DNA of 64,000 bases from Synchiropus splendidus (GCF_027744825.2 NC_071348.1:2548563-2612562); one strand, 5' to 3'. Positions 28,172 to 44,316 are shown, counted from the first letter of the stretch. Numbers and translations are program-made. Notes: generated by a model from the sequence alone, not told the origin.

Positions 28172-29552
28172 CTATGGTAAATCAGGACCCGTCAGGCAGT
28201 GAAACCATGTGATCTCATCAGGTGAGGTCACGTGTCACCACATGACCACACGGCTGGGAGCCAGGACCGCAGCGTGGCTGGGTGAGAGACAAGTGTGGGT
28301 TTGGTTCTGATCCGGAGCCCACTGGCACCAGACTGCAGGTCCTCAGCAGCAGAGTTACACTCCTTGCTTGGAGGTGTCTTTGGTTGGGTCCTCATGTCCA
28401 CATCCTGCTGGGACTTGTCCTTAGATGTTTCCACTTCACTCAGGTGGAACCAGGTGAGACTGTTTTGGTTCCCTGTCTCGGGCCCATTTAGAACTCTGGT
28501 CTGACAATCAGTGTCGATCAAAGGGCCCGCATGAACCAGCAGACAGCGGGGGACTCAGACCCCTCTGAGGACCGGCAGGCGTCGCCTCCCGAACCTCCAG
28601 GTGAACCTGGGAAAGGGGAGGACCTGTGAGAGCAGAACATTCCTTCCTCAGAGTTCCCACCCTGACCCGGTCGCCTGTCACGCACCGGCAGCATCACTGA
28701 AGCAGTATCAGCTGCAGGCTGCCCATCCCACCACCCCCCAGCAGCCCTCCATCACGCTCCTGCTGTCACCACAAGATTGATGACAAACGGCTGTTTACAG
28801 AGGCCTGGAGCTGCTCGCAGTCAGAATCAGCTCCGCTGTGTGGAAGCCTGTGGCATTACAGGTGTGAGCAGAGTTCTGTACAGTAGAGCCAGATGAGCAG
28901 AGAGGAGAAGAGTGAGATTTGGACCTGTGCGTGTCGTGTGCGAGTCAGTAAACACAGACGTGTCGACAGCAGCAGACCGGTGGCTGTCAAGCGTTTGGGA
29001 TTATTTGACGTCCAAGAATTCTGGGGTGACTGGTGACTACTCAGTAGTGTCTCATATGGAACAGTTGTGAGTCTGTGTTTGGGACTGCTGCGTGTAGCGC
29101 GTGTCCCGGGACTGACATGAATCACCTGTTTTCCATGCCTGAAGACAGTGCACCAGCAGCCTCTAGTGGTCACAACATCAGAAATGAATGTCCTCCAGGA
29201 GACGGGTTACAGGGGAACAATGGTGGCTGTGATGAAGCTCATCAACATCTGGACAACAACGATTGTTCGTCTGTCAGACCACCTGACTGGAGGGAGGAGA
29301 GAGAGCGATGACCTGGCACCACCAGCTGATCGTCCTGAGTTCGCTCTGCAGCAGGACCAGATCATCGCCGTCGCTATGGCCGTCTGAGGTTCTCCCCCAA
29401 GGTTCTCTGCATTCTTCTCCACCAGCTGCATTGCTCTCTGAGTCCTTAAGGTTCTGACTCTTCTGGTCCGTGCTGCTGGAGAGCCACATCAACCTTCGCA
29501 TAACAGTGTTTGTTTACGTCCAAGAGTCGACGATAAGCCGAGACACTTTGCC

Positions 29553-30800
<1,248 letters not shown>

Positions 30801-31346
30801 AGTCCACAACAACTGTTCCAGCTCCAGCAGCCAGGGGTGGGTTTGAGTGGGGTGGAGCCAGCAGGTGGGCAGGGGGGGGAGACCAGACTCACGTGAACCG
30901 TTCAGGAGCCGAAACATCACTGCAGCGTCGCCATGAAGGCAGCTGTCAATCATCCAGTAGACGAGGAAGTATGCGCCCTGGCAAACAAGGACGCTCCCAG
31001 CCAGTAACCTGCGATGTCACTTCCTGCTCATCATCCTCACAAGTCTTGACCGTTGAGTGAAACAATGTCCTTCACCTGTCAATCAGTCTAACCCACCCAC
31101 TTTTCAGCCAATTAAAAGTTGTAACAACCAAAACTGCAAACATGTGTTTAATGGTTCCTGGTGACGGAGCCACAGACAGAGCTATGTTTACATATTTACA
31201 TGAAATCAGCTCTTGAACCTGCGGACCGCCCACCAGCTCCCACTGGAGTCAAACTACCAACTGGACATGTTGCTGCTCTTCAGCTGAGCGAAGGATTAGT
31301 TACATTAATGTCAGCAGGGAGGCGGAGTGGGAGGAGTCACGCGCAG
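30801..31346. other. Shared 3' intergenic region of hapln2 and bcan
   Basis: 546 bp between two convergent stop codons. ATTAAA near 31,111 is a possible hapln2 polyadenylation signal. TTTAAT near 31,147 (ATTAAA on the minus strand) may serve bcan. No other feature seen. Confidence 0.45.
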
Positions 31347-34300
31347 CTATTGGTCGATGATCCTGAACAAGTCAGCCGCTTCCTCTGGGATCTGGTGAGG
31401 GCCAGGAGGTGAAGAGGAAGTCGGCGAGAGGCTATGCTCCGGGCTGGGAGACACTGAGAGAAGACAGATGAGACTCAATGTTCTGTGACATGATCACAAG
31501 ACACAAGTCATGGAGCGGCTCAACTAGCTTACCTGGGATGCAGGTGACCTGTGGCTCCTCCCACTGACCCCCAGGTAAGCAGCGGATCACAGGGTCCAGT
31601 TTTTGCTGGAAACCGTCCATGCAGTAGTAGCGCACCCGGGTGTTGATCTCATAATGTTGCATCCTTGTGCCAAATAACCGGGCGTGTGGAACCTCGGGAG
31701 GGTCGCCGCAGGAAGCTGGCGAGGGAAGACATCTTGTGACACTGGAGGCGCATGTTCCTGTGAGAGGACGGGGACTCACAGCTGGACCTCTTGCAGGTGT
31801 AGGACAGATGGTAATTACAGGGCACATCACTCCACCGGCCGCCGTCGTGCCACACCATCACGGCACAGTCCTCACCAGACAGGAAGTAGCTGTCCGGCTG
31901 GCCGTGGTACCAGTTTTCATAGAGCTGCAAGACAGTGCCGAGTCAGAGAAGAATTACACAACAGGAAGCCACACACTCACCAAGGGATTCCCATCAGACC
32001 AGCGGAAGTCCCCTTCGATGGTTCTGTCGTTGAGTCCGATCCACTGGTACTCCTGGTACCGGTCTGGAACAGTTGGTATCACAGAACACCGCTGAGCGGT
32101 ATGTGGAGTCAGAGCTGGTCAGTCAGACTTAGACACATACCATTGATGAAGTCCTGCTCCTCTGGGCTCATCAGAGAGATCAGGTGACTCCCGAAGAGAC
32201 GACAGTGCCGCTCTGCCGTCTCCCAACTCTGACGCTGGACAAAGTGGCGATAGCAGTGGCTGTGGAATTTCTCCCAGCCCAACTCACACTGGTCCACATC
32301 TGCAGAGAGAGTCAGAACTTCTGATCTGCTCCGTCCTGGCGCGGTCTAGTCCTTTACCTGTCTGGCAGACGTCGCCCTTGTACCCTGGCAGACAGACACA
32401 CCTGGTTGGCTCTTCAGCAACACATGTTCCACCATTCAGACAAGGGCTGTCCAGACACAAGTCTGCAGACCACAGAGGAGCAGAAGGAACCTGTGCCAGC
32501 AAGAACTGGGACCCTGGAGACACACTCATTGTTCTATTTCTTTCTGGAGACAAACTTTCCATCTCCAAGTCACACACAGCCATCAAACCTTTCCTCTCCT
32601 CATCTGCAGCTGCTGCAGTGGGTGAGACATTGGGGTGGAGGTCAGAGGTCACACACGAAACCTGTGAGAGGACGGTGGAGGTCCGGGTGAAATCATTGCT
32701 GGACTCTGCTGATGATCCTTCTGCAATAAGATCAGCCAGGAAGGTCACAAAGAGAAGTGATGATGATGATGGTCGTGATGAAGATTTCAGACTCACCAGT
32801 GAAGCTGCTGGTGACGGCCTCATCCCTGGTTATTGGTGGGTCAGTGCTGACGTCTCCATTGGACCGGGACTCATGTGGTGCTCCATGGTCCGGGGTGGAA
32901 GTCGGTTGCCGGATCAGGGTGCCCTTCATCACTAATTCGGTGGCAGGTTCAGGGTTGAAGGTCGTATCAAACATTGGCTTCACATGGGGGTTTTGACCGG
33001 ACCCGGACCCTTCACCCGCGCTCCCTGCAGGTGCTGCTGACAGATGCAACGGGTCCAATAGTGGTCCAGCCCCAGATCCTGAATGGCTGGCCGACAAAAT
33101 GGTGGTGACTTCTGGGGAAGGGGGCACAATGGCGAGGAGATACTTGCTGAGTTGTCCTCTCCGCTCAGTGAGGACCGGCTGGTCCTCATCATGTGGGTCA
33201 TCAGACGGAGATGACATTTGAAAGGTGCCACCTGCTGGAAAACAAAGTGATGGTCAGTCCTCACTGACCTACAGCCCCCCAGGCACCTTTGAAACCTTGG
33301 ACTGGTCTCCATGGAGATAACCACGGAAGAATGGGTTTCAATCAGAGAATTAGGCCATAAACAGCAGGGGGCGTGTGAGGACAATTCAGCAAACCAACAA
33401 GCAAAGTCCCAAGGGTGACCCATGGACATGGAAGGCTGGGGTGAAGAGCTGATAGAGGTTTTTGAGGAAATAACTGACCTGGCACTGTGGACCCATCAGG
33501 GGCCGCTGGCCCCGTTTCTGGCGCTTGAGTTGACAATGAAGACTGTTTTACCCGGTGAGTCTCTGCATTGAGTCCTGGATGTGTTGCCTCCTGCAGGACT
33601 TCCTCACTGAGCTGGCTCACCCATCCATGAGCATCTGTTCTCCTGAAGACTCTCTGAATCTCTGAAGGATCATCAGATCCAGAATGAACCTCAGATCCAG
33701 GATATTGGTTTATGAGTTCTGGTTCCTGGGACCAAGTTTCAGCATCAACTGAACCTAGGAATGCAGAACCATGATTCTCCAGGGGCTCCAAGGTCTCGAC
33801 CTGATGGTGGTCTAGACTGGTTTCCAGGCTGTTCGAGTCTGGGCTAATGTCCCCAGGCTCAGTGGTAGCCTGGCCATGAGGGGAATGGGTATAGAGGCCC
33901 AGGTCACCTGCAACAGAAAACAATGTGTTTCAGCGGTCGCCCCCCTGCTGAGGACCACAGGTGCTGCGCACCTCTGAAGCAGTAGGTGTCATGTCTGGAG
34001 TTTTCCTCTGGAAAGACGGTCTGGTTGCTGAAGCGATACACCGTCCGGACCCCAGGCTCGCCGCCTCCGCAGCGCTCCCTGGGCATGACAATTGGATAAC
34101 GCACGCTGCGGTCAGCCAGCCAGCCTGGGCTGCAGTGGTTCAGTCCCTCGTTCCAGGCCACATGCAGCTGTGCAGGGGTGGCCAGCTGAGCCCCCTGACT
34201 GTGACAGAAGGTCTTGGCCTCCAGGAATGTAAAGCGCTGAGGGATGGAGCCATGAAAGACTGTACCTGTAGAGGAACAAGTGATGTGGTATCGTCAGAAC

Positions 34301-35317
34301 CAAGGTCATCCGTCTGAGACCCTGCTCCAGTACATGCTGGACTTCAAGACAGTCACCTGCGATGTCCTCCACATAACAATAGACGTCAAACAACTCATTG
34401 GGGTCCATCATGCCATAGTTCCTCACACCTGGGAGTCCATTCATGTCTCCGAAACATCCCTCTCTAGGTGTTTGGATCGGATACCTGGTGGGAAAGGTAT
34501 GGCAATATGAAGCAAACAAAAATCTGGCTCCATACAGGATTCAGTTCCTCACCTCACAGATTGGTCGGAAAGCCAGCCTGCGTCACACTGCTCATAGCCA
34601 CCGTGGTAGGCTGCCAGAACCTGATCTGGACTTGCCATCTGAGCACCGATCTCCTCACAGGCTCTCCTGGCCTGCAGGAAGGTGAAGCTATAGCGGCTGG
34701 AGGCGCCTCGGTAGTGGAAGACCACCCCTGTGGAGTGAGTCAGGTGAGATGGTCCAGGGACACTCAGAGCTGGACACTGACCTTTGACCTTGACCTGCAT
34801 GACGTCATCAGCATCTTCCAAACCCTGTTGCACCTGGCAGCGGTAGACCCCCGAGTCATTCGGTCTCAGCACCTCAAGTCGCAGGGTTCTGTTGCCAGGA
34901 GAGTCAACGTGGTCCAGCAGCGAGACTCTGCCCTTGTACACGTCGCTGATCTTCACCTGCTCCCCTCGCATCACCAGGATATCTGTCTCTAGATTTTGGC
35001 TCAGGAAGCTCCACTTGACCCGTGCCTGGGAGAGCACCGCATGACGGCCATTTGCAGGTGGGTGGGCCACTGACACCTGGCAGGTCAACGTCAAGTTCCC
35101 ACCGAGGACCACTGCTCCTGGAGAGTCTCCAGAGATCTGGACCTGCAGCTGACTAGACCCATCTGGACGGAGTAATGCCAGAATCATCATTCCATTTGAG
35201 AGTGACCTGATGCGAAGGGTACATCTGATAGGGTCTGTGGGGAGGGGGCATTGTACCTGGATGGTGATGAGAGGAGGAGGACACCGGGAGGATCAGCAGC
35301 AGAAGAATCACCTTCAG
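31347..35317 (-). CDS. bcan: Brevican core protein
   Basis: Lectican chondroitin sulfate proteoglycan of brain matrix. Domain order on the minus strand: hydrophobic leader ([15 protein letters not shown]) at about 35,257-35,317; V-type Ig ([30 protein letters not shown]); link module 1 ([20 protein letters not shown]); link module 2 ([20 protein letters not shown]); a long low-complexity attachment region with several SG dipeptides (EGSGSGQ, GSGAGP); one EGF ([16 protein letters not shown]); C-type lectin ([40 protein letters not shown]); sushi domain ([14 protein letters not shown]); and a short tail ending LFRIIDQ at TAG. One EGF rather than two fits brevican. No ATG precedes the leader in its open frame; CTG 35,317 lies where ATG is expected, so the true 5' end may be on an unseen upstream exon. 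Start is uncertain. Confidence 0.92.
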
Positions 35318-36689
35318 TCTTGAGAGAGGACACGATCTGAGCCCAGCTCCAACAAAGTGTGTGTGTGTGCAGCTTTAATGTTCTCTGAACACAGAGGTTT
35401 CCAAGGATCAAGGAGTTGGATTTCTGCATCTGAGGTCAGACTGGGTTATGGCTGAAGAAACAGACTGAGAGTCTAAGTATGACCTCGGCAAACCGACGCA
35501 CTTGCGCCCTCTGGAGTTTTTCAGGGGACTCCTTCTCAAGGTTTTCGTGAGCTGCAGGTCTCCTCAGCAACAATAGCATTCCGAGGCACAACTTGAAGCT
35601 GAAGAAACCAGGCCAAAAAGGTTCCGGTCTGCCAGAAGAGCTATGGTGGGGGGGGTGGACCTCCAGCCACGTGACTCCTCAACCTCATCCAGAAGCTTTT
35701 CCATCACACAAGTCTGACTGCACAGTCACATGACCAGTGGGTCATGCTGAGCTTCTACTAGGGGGGTTCAACAAGTCGAATGGGCCCCTAAAAGCCAGGA
35801 CTTGTGCATGGTTGCGTCCCAGGAGTCAGCTGACTCTCTCCGGCTATTTGGACCTCCTCAACCTTTTGTGGTGACGGACTCTGGTGGACCAAAGGCCCCC
35901 AAAGTGTCTCCGTGGTAACCCCAAATGTTCACCCTGCAGTCCTCCATCAACCCACCACAGTAACCACGGAAACTTGTGCAAGTAGCAGGGGGGTTCAGCT
36001 GTAGAGTCTGTGTGTGCGGCACATGCTGAATAAACCGTATTGAGTTTTAATCTGCTAAATCGGGCAGAGCCCACATCAACAAAAACAAACAAGTTAAAAG
36101 TGGAGGTGCATTTAATAACGTCACACTTTTCAAGTAAAAACACCAACATTCCAATGAGCCTGCAGCAAAGAGTCGTCAACAGGATCACAGTTGATACCAG
36201 CTGTTTACCCAGTTAAAGTGTTGTGTTCAGGAAGGAGACAAACAACAAACCAAGAGTGAAATAATATTCTGCTCACCTCATGTCGTTCTCCAGAACTTAC
36301 GCTTAAGTATGAAAATCCTGAGCTTCTGAGTCGGGAGGTGATGAAGAGGAGAGGGAGGAGGAGGAGGAGAGGGAGGAGGAGGAAGGAGGAGGAGAGGGAG
36401 GTAGGAGGGGATGTTGAGAAACAATCAAGATGGAAAAATCCATCTCTGCTCCATGAGAATACACTTAAATCTACTCGGCGTGAAATTTCCATGAAAAAAG
36501 ATTAAAAAACAGCAGGAAATAATCCGCCAGGATTATCTGAGTAATGGTGTTAACCATTTCTATGGCGACAGTGACAAGTTTGAACTTTTAAGTATCACAC
36601 ACACTAACTTTCTTCATGTCAACATCAACATTGTTGAACCGATGACTGAAAACTACACCGGTTATCAAAAGATGTCCATGAGCTCCGCT
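35318..36689. other. bcan upstream / isg20l2 downstream interval
   Basis: No protein exon recognised. It must contain the bcan promoter and perhaps a 5' exon. A purine-rich GGGAGGAGGA tract lies near 36,340-36,405. Confidence 0.4.
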
Positions 36690-37866
36690 TCACTTGCAGT
36701 GAAGCAGTCTCTCGGTCTGACGCTCCTTGGTGGCCAACTGTCGCTCCCACTCCACCTCCACCATTTTGTAAAGCTCCATCGTGGCTTTGGCATCCTCCAC
36801 GGATGAGTGACCTCGGCGTGACACCTGAGGACGCGAGAGAGTATGACATTATGGATCTCAACAGCATGTGAGCATCACACCATTGTCGTCATGGTGACGA
36901 TGGTGTGAGCGACGCATCACTGCAATCATGGACTTGATTCAGGTGACATTCCTGCTGTCAAGCATCACTTTAGGCAAGAGGTGTTTAGTTATCACTCAGA
37001 CCAGGAAGTGGCACCAAGGTCACATGGTGATACCTGAATGTCCCGGTCCAGGAGGGCCTTGGTGAGTCTCTTTAGGGACACACACTCCTTCTCGGGGAAT
37101 CCAGCCTTCCTGTTGAGCAGCGGAATGCGGGACGTGTCCCGAATCAGGGCGGTGGGGTGACCATAGCTCAGGACCTTCAGGTCGTTGTGGATGGCGTGGC
37201 CTACCACCACCTTACCCCCAAGCAGCCTCAAAATCTAGATGACAAGACAGAGGTCCTCAGCCAAGAGACTCCGATGGTCAGGTTTCATCACTTTCTCACC
37301 TCTTTGCGGGCCTCCGCGTACGGTGTGGCTCGGACCAGGTCCCGGTGGCGGATGCCGCTCCACCGTGTGCGGTAGTCGGTTACGGGCAGGGCAGGTCGGA
37401 TGAATTTGTCGTACACCACATCGCCATCATACGACACAATGCTGCAGCGTGCCAACTGGTTGATACTGCCCTTCGGACCAGCGCCAACCATCTCACAGTC
37501 CAGAGCCAGGTACTTGGTCGGGGCAGCAGGGGCTGTGCCAGCAGAAGTGGCCGCTATGTTTCTCTTGCGCTGTGGAATGTTGGTGGCCGGAGCTTCTCTC
37601 GGTTCACCAGGAGCAGCAGCGCTGTTAACTGTCAGATGGGAGCTGGAAGAAGAGGTCGCCATGGCAACATTGCACAGATCAGGGGAGCCCCTCTTCTTGG
37701 TGCCTTGATCCTTCTCTGCAAAACCTGCTTTCTTATTTTGCTTTAATGTCATTTTCCTCTGGTTGTTCGTCGGTGCTGCTCTGAAGTCAAGTGGACACAC
37801 GTTGATGGTGATGTCAGACATGTCAGCTGATCGAGCTGCAGCAGAGTCACAAAGTGAGAATACCAT
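36690..37866 (-). CDS. isg20l2: ISG20-like 2, 3'-5' exoribonuclease
   Basis: Nucleolar DEDDh-family exoribonuclease needed for 12S pre-rRNA (5.8S) processing. Three coding exons. Exon 1 (37,299-37,866) has a basic, Ser/Ala-rich N-terminus (about 115 aa, nucleolar-type) and then Exo I ([17 protein letters not shown]), with catalytic D and E visible in LDCEMV. Exon 2 has Exo II ([20 protein letters not shown]) and [10 protein letters not shown]. The last exon has Exo III ([18 protein letters not shown]), supplying the H and D, and ends LLHCK before TGA at 36,690-36,692. All DEDDh residues are intact. I use ATG 37,866; an internal ATG (MSDITINV) is an alternative. It is divergent from mettl25b as in human 1q23. 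Confidence 0.94.
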
Positions 37867-38573
37867 TGCTGATGGACGTCAACAAACACGAAGGTAATTC
37901 ATCTCACTGAACAGGCTGAAACACGACTTACCTTTGAACTGCCATGGTCTGGTCACACAGAACTCGTCGACACTTCGGTAAGTAATTAGTAAGTTTCAAA
38001 AGTGAAATAACAAAAGTCACGTGTTCACACAAAGAAACTAATTCGAAGATTAAAAAGAGCTCGACGTGGCTTTATCGAGCAGATATATCGACCAATAACA
38101 TCAATTTAAGAAATTGTCTAAAAGTAGCGGCATAACCTGCAGCGGACCCGAACCATAACCAGGAGGGAAACGAACGTAAACTGGCCGTGCTGCTTTCACG
38201 GACACAGGGAAGTTTTCCTCCTCAACCGGAACTGTTTGGAATATACGTGTTTACTTCCGGGGTAAAGGGGTGAATTTCGAATCACCTCGTAGTCTGTCCA
38301 GAAAATCATTGGTGATAAAGAATTAAGCGCCATTACTCGGATAATCTACACTTTTTAACCGATAGCAATAGTTCCGGTTTGAATTACCTGATGTATCTGA
38401 AGTCAACACCTCGCCACTGGGGCATACGGAGTTTCTCATCGTGAGACTTGCTTCTTCTCACGCACAACACTCGATTTAAACACTCGGTGGCTTTAATGTC
38501 AGCCTGATACGTCAGTAACGTGTGCTGGGGAGCTAGGGCTCAGCGATAGCTCAGCTCTAGCTCTGCTAAAACA
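37867..38573. promoter_or_regulatory. Divergent isg20l2/mettl25b promoter region
   Basis: 707 bp between divergent start codons with no coding exon recognised. It is treated as the shared regulatory region and 5' UTRs by position. No core element is assigned. Confidence 0.5.
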
Positions 38574-40875
<2,302 letters not shown>

Positions 40876-40927
40876 AACTGCTCCCTGTGGTGCTTTTCCA
40901 GAGTTTTCTACACTGTTTTTTAATGAC

Positions 40928-40933
40928 AATAAA
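40928..40933 (+). terminator. mettl25b polyadenylation signal
   Basis: AATAAA about 53 bp past the stop codon. The roughly 390 bp from here to 41,322 show no gene and should hold the promoter of the next gene. Confidence 0.65.
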
Positions 40934-41322
40934 ACATAGAACCACAGACTGTTTTCCAATTTCTTAGTATCGAAAGTCCAGCAGTCAAAACCAAAAAACA
41001 TTTTGGAATGAATCCAATTGTGACCTTTATGTCCAGATGACACATGCAGCAGTTTTTGCCAAACAGGGCCCTTTAGGTAAAACTCCGCTCAAGGCTTGTT
41101 TTTCATTCTAGCAGTTGTGTTTCGCAATGTTTTGATCTAATCCAGATGTGTCTCCCCAAGTGGAACCCAAAGCTGCTCTCAGACCAGCCTGGCTCGGCTC
41201 TCGGTGTCGACACAGGCCCTTATTAATGGTTCTGGGTCAGTTGCTTCTTCAGATCAACTCTAGTGGACTGCCCAACCCACCACAGTGGGATCAGACCAAA
41301 ACTTCTTCACTCTGCATCCAAC

Positions 41323-44272
41323 ATGGTGTTCTGGATTACGTTGCTGCTGTGCTCTCTCCTGAGCCCCCAGCAGACCCTCTGTCTGGCTGAGCAGGGGGAC
41401 TCCTGCCAGCCGCTCAGCGTCAGCTTCTGCCAGGGGGTGGGCTACACTTCCTCCACACACCCAGGAGGCTCTCCAGGCTTCGACATGCAGCAGCTGCGTC
41501 AGATCGTGGAGACCACGTGTTCGCCGTTGATCCAGACCTTGGTGTGTCGAGTTGCCGTTCCCGAGTGCCGCTCTGCGGGGGACACAAAGCCGTGCCGTGC
41601 ACTGTGCGACAGAGTGAAGACCGAGTGTGAGCCTGCCCTCCGAGCACGGCTGCTGTCTTGGCCTGCTGCCATCCAGTGTGACAGTCTGCCTGCGTCCAAC
41701 TGTGTGCAGGTGATGTCCTGCCATTGTGGTGTCCAGTGCGTCTGTCCTTCTCTGCTTCCAAACTTCCTCGTTCCAGGCTGGCGACCAGGGTTCTCCATCG
41801 CCGTGCCAGGCCATCACGGTGTCGCTCTGCAGAGACCTTCCTTACACCGAGACGCTGCTCCCCAACGTTCGAGGCCACCACACTCAAGAGGAAGTGAATC
41901 AGGAGGTGTCTCAGTTTTCCCCTCTGGTCAAGGTCCAGTGCTCCGCTCAGCTGAAGACCTTCCTCTGCTCCGTCTACACTCCTGAGTGCGTGTCTGGCCG
42001 AGCCCGTCCTCCCTGCAAAACCCTGTGTGAGAAGGCTCGCTCTGACTGCTCCCCCATCTTGAACAAGTTTGGGTTCCAGTGGCCCGACGCACTCAGGTGC
42101 GAGGCCTTCACCACCGAATCCTGCAAGCACGTAAGCTGACATCATGGTGTGGCCACATGGACGTTCGGTTCCCAACCCAGTTCTTCACATTTGTCTCCAC
42201 AGTTTGACCTGGTGTCTCCAGCATCCCCTCCGCTGTGCCAAGCCATCACGGTGCCGCTGTGCAAAGACCTTCCTTACTCTGACACGGTGTTCCCCAACAT
42301 CCTAGGCCACCGGACTCAAGAAGACGCGGGTCTATTTGTGAGTCAGTTCTACCCTGTTGTGCAGGTGCAGTGCTCTGCTCACCTGAAGACCTTCCTCTGC
42401 TCCGTCTACACTCCTGAGTGCGTGTCTGGCCGAGCCCGTCCTCCCTGCAGAACCCTGTGTGAGCAGGCTCGCTCTGACTGCTCCCCTATCTTGAACAAGT
42501 TTGGGTTCCAGTGGCCTGAAACCCTCAGGTGCGAGTCCTTCACTACCGAGTCCTGCCAGCACGTAAGGCCGTCACACTGTGACACTGTGTTTCTGACATA
42601 AGCTGGATCGTGACGCTGCATGTGCCTGCAGTATGGCGTCAGCACCAGCGGGGGCATCTGTGAGCCAATCAACATTCCCATGTGCCAGGGCTTGTCTTAC
42701 AACCAGACCATATCCCCAAACCTCCTGGGTCACCGCAGCCAGAGGGAGGCAGCGGTCAAGATGTCCTTCTTTAACTCCATCGTGGAGAACCTCTGTGGTG
42801 CAGATGTGCGCTTCCTGCTGTGTCTGGTGTACGCCCCCCAGTGTGTGGCGGGAGAGGTGCGGAGGCCGTGCAGGTCCTTCTGCCAGCGAGCCAAGAGCAG
42901 CTGTGACCGTCTCATGAAGAACTTTGGTGTCTCCTGGCCTGAGGAGCTGAAGTGCGACCTCTTTCCAGAGGAGTCCTGCTTGTCCGTGAGTGCACAGGTC
43001 AGCAGGTCACTCTGGTGGTGCAGGTTGTAACCATCTGTTCTTCCACAGGAGGACAACGGCTCTGAGGTATGATGAGGAGCCGTGGTGGACCAGACTCTCT
43101 GAGTCAAAGAAGTCACTGTCATTTCTGCATCTGGCAGGTTCTCAGTGCTGAGGCGGTTCTGCGCAAGCTGAACTCAGGAGGATTTTCTGTCCGTGGAAAA
43201 TGTTGGTGTTTCCACTTGTACTCTGCTCCCTGGTCCTTGTCTGGTGACCCCGCTATGTTCAGAGTCCTACTTTGACTGTCCACTTGGGTTGCTTTGTGGA
43301 GGCGATGTGGACTGATGTGGACCGATGTGGACCTTAAGTCCCCAACCTCCAAGAGGGAGGCGGAGGGTGGGGATTGGTTGAGATGACAGGAAAGGAGTTG
43401 TGGGACTCACAGGTGGCTTGGCAACTGATCAGAGTTGACAATATTAGTCATGTCTTCTTTGCTGTCACCCCACAGCTCTGAGCCTGCGCACGGCACGATT
43501 GCTGCTCACCCTTGTGGATGTATCCTCCCTCTCTGGCCCAGTCTTCTGTGGGAGCATGTGGCAAGTGGTTGGATGAGCGTGTGCTTGAATGAGTGAGTGG
43601 TTAGATTAGCGTGTGGTTGGATGAGCAGGTGGATGGATGAGAGCAGTTACTGGAGAGTGGCTGGCTCTTGACTCTCTGTCAGGAGGACGGGTCCGGGGAC
43701 GTCAGTGTGCTGGAATTCTTCAGACTGGAGCATTTTGTGGCTGCGAGCAGGAGGGAGTACATGGAGCAGTATGAGAGGAGGAGTCCTCCGTCTCTGAGTC
43801 GAGAGCAGATGCAGAAGCTGCTGCAGGACCGAGGTCCCACATACATGCTAGCGACTGGCTGTGACAGCGTCCTTGACATGTTTGGTACCTGCAGGATTCC
43901 AGCTGGACGATGAGTCCTTCAAGGTTCTGTGGCTGGACTACAGCTCGGCAGGGGGCCTGGACTACGACCCGTTTGTGGCAGTTCTGACAAAACTCCACGT
44001 CCTGAGAGGTCAGCTGATCAGACTGGCTCTTCTCCAGCTGTGTTCCGGGTCCGTCCAAGTCTTAACTGCTGCGTGTGCTTCAGATCGTTTTCAGGCTCGT
44101 CTGATGAAGTTGCCATGTGACTGCGAGATCGCCAGCTTCTCTCTGCAGCAGGTTTGCACTTGATGGCAGGAACACGTTGTTGATTTCAGGACTCTGGTGA
44201 CACACTGTAAATGTGATGAAAATGAAACTCTTCTTTTCTTCATCTCAGTTCTTGAAGTCATCAATCATCTGA
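41323..44272 (+). CDS. Secreted four-Frizzled-CRD / penta-EF-hand fusion protein
   Basis: Eleven exons join in phase. Exon 1 (41,323-41,709): signal peptide MVFWITLLLCSLLSPQQ and CRD1 (DSCQPLSVSFCQGVGY). Exon 2 (41,777-42,130): CRD2 (PCQAITVSLCRDLPYTETLL). Exon 3 (42,203-42,562): CRD3 (LCQAITVPLCKDLPYSDTVF). Exon 4 (42,632-42,985): CRD4 (CEPINIPMCQGLSYNQTISP). Exon 5 (43,049-43,066): 18-nt linker EDNGSE. Exons 6-11: a penta-EF-hand-like domain with VLSAEAVLRKLNSGGF, RTARLLLTLVDEDGSGDVSV (canonical EF loop DEDGSGDVSVLE), [51 protein letters not shown]. Each CRD has the spaced cysteines of a Wnt-binding Frizzled domain. No membrane helix follows, so it should be secreted or luminal. I know no named protein with this architecture; corin has two CRDs but no EF hands. 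The function is unknown; possibilities are Wnt binding and calcium-dependent dimerisation. AATAAA at 44,317. Confidence 0.85.
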
Positions 44273-44316
44273 TGGAGTGAAACAGTTGTCTGGAGTCGAG
44301 TCAACATGTTGTGCAC

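Larger units (their letters stand above)
26539..29552. other. rhbg to hapln2 interval
   Basis: No supported protein exon. It holds the rhbg promoter at its left edge, a 30-bp minisatellite at about 27,916-28,085, a (GT)n tract at 28,139-28,170 and presumably the hapln2 5' UTR and promoter at its right edge. Confidence 0.5.

Noticed and set aside
41420..42175. 251-codon minus-strand frame opposite CRD1-CRD2
   Set aside because: It is the antisense shadow of Cys-rich CRD exons and has no family resemblance.
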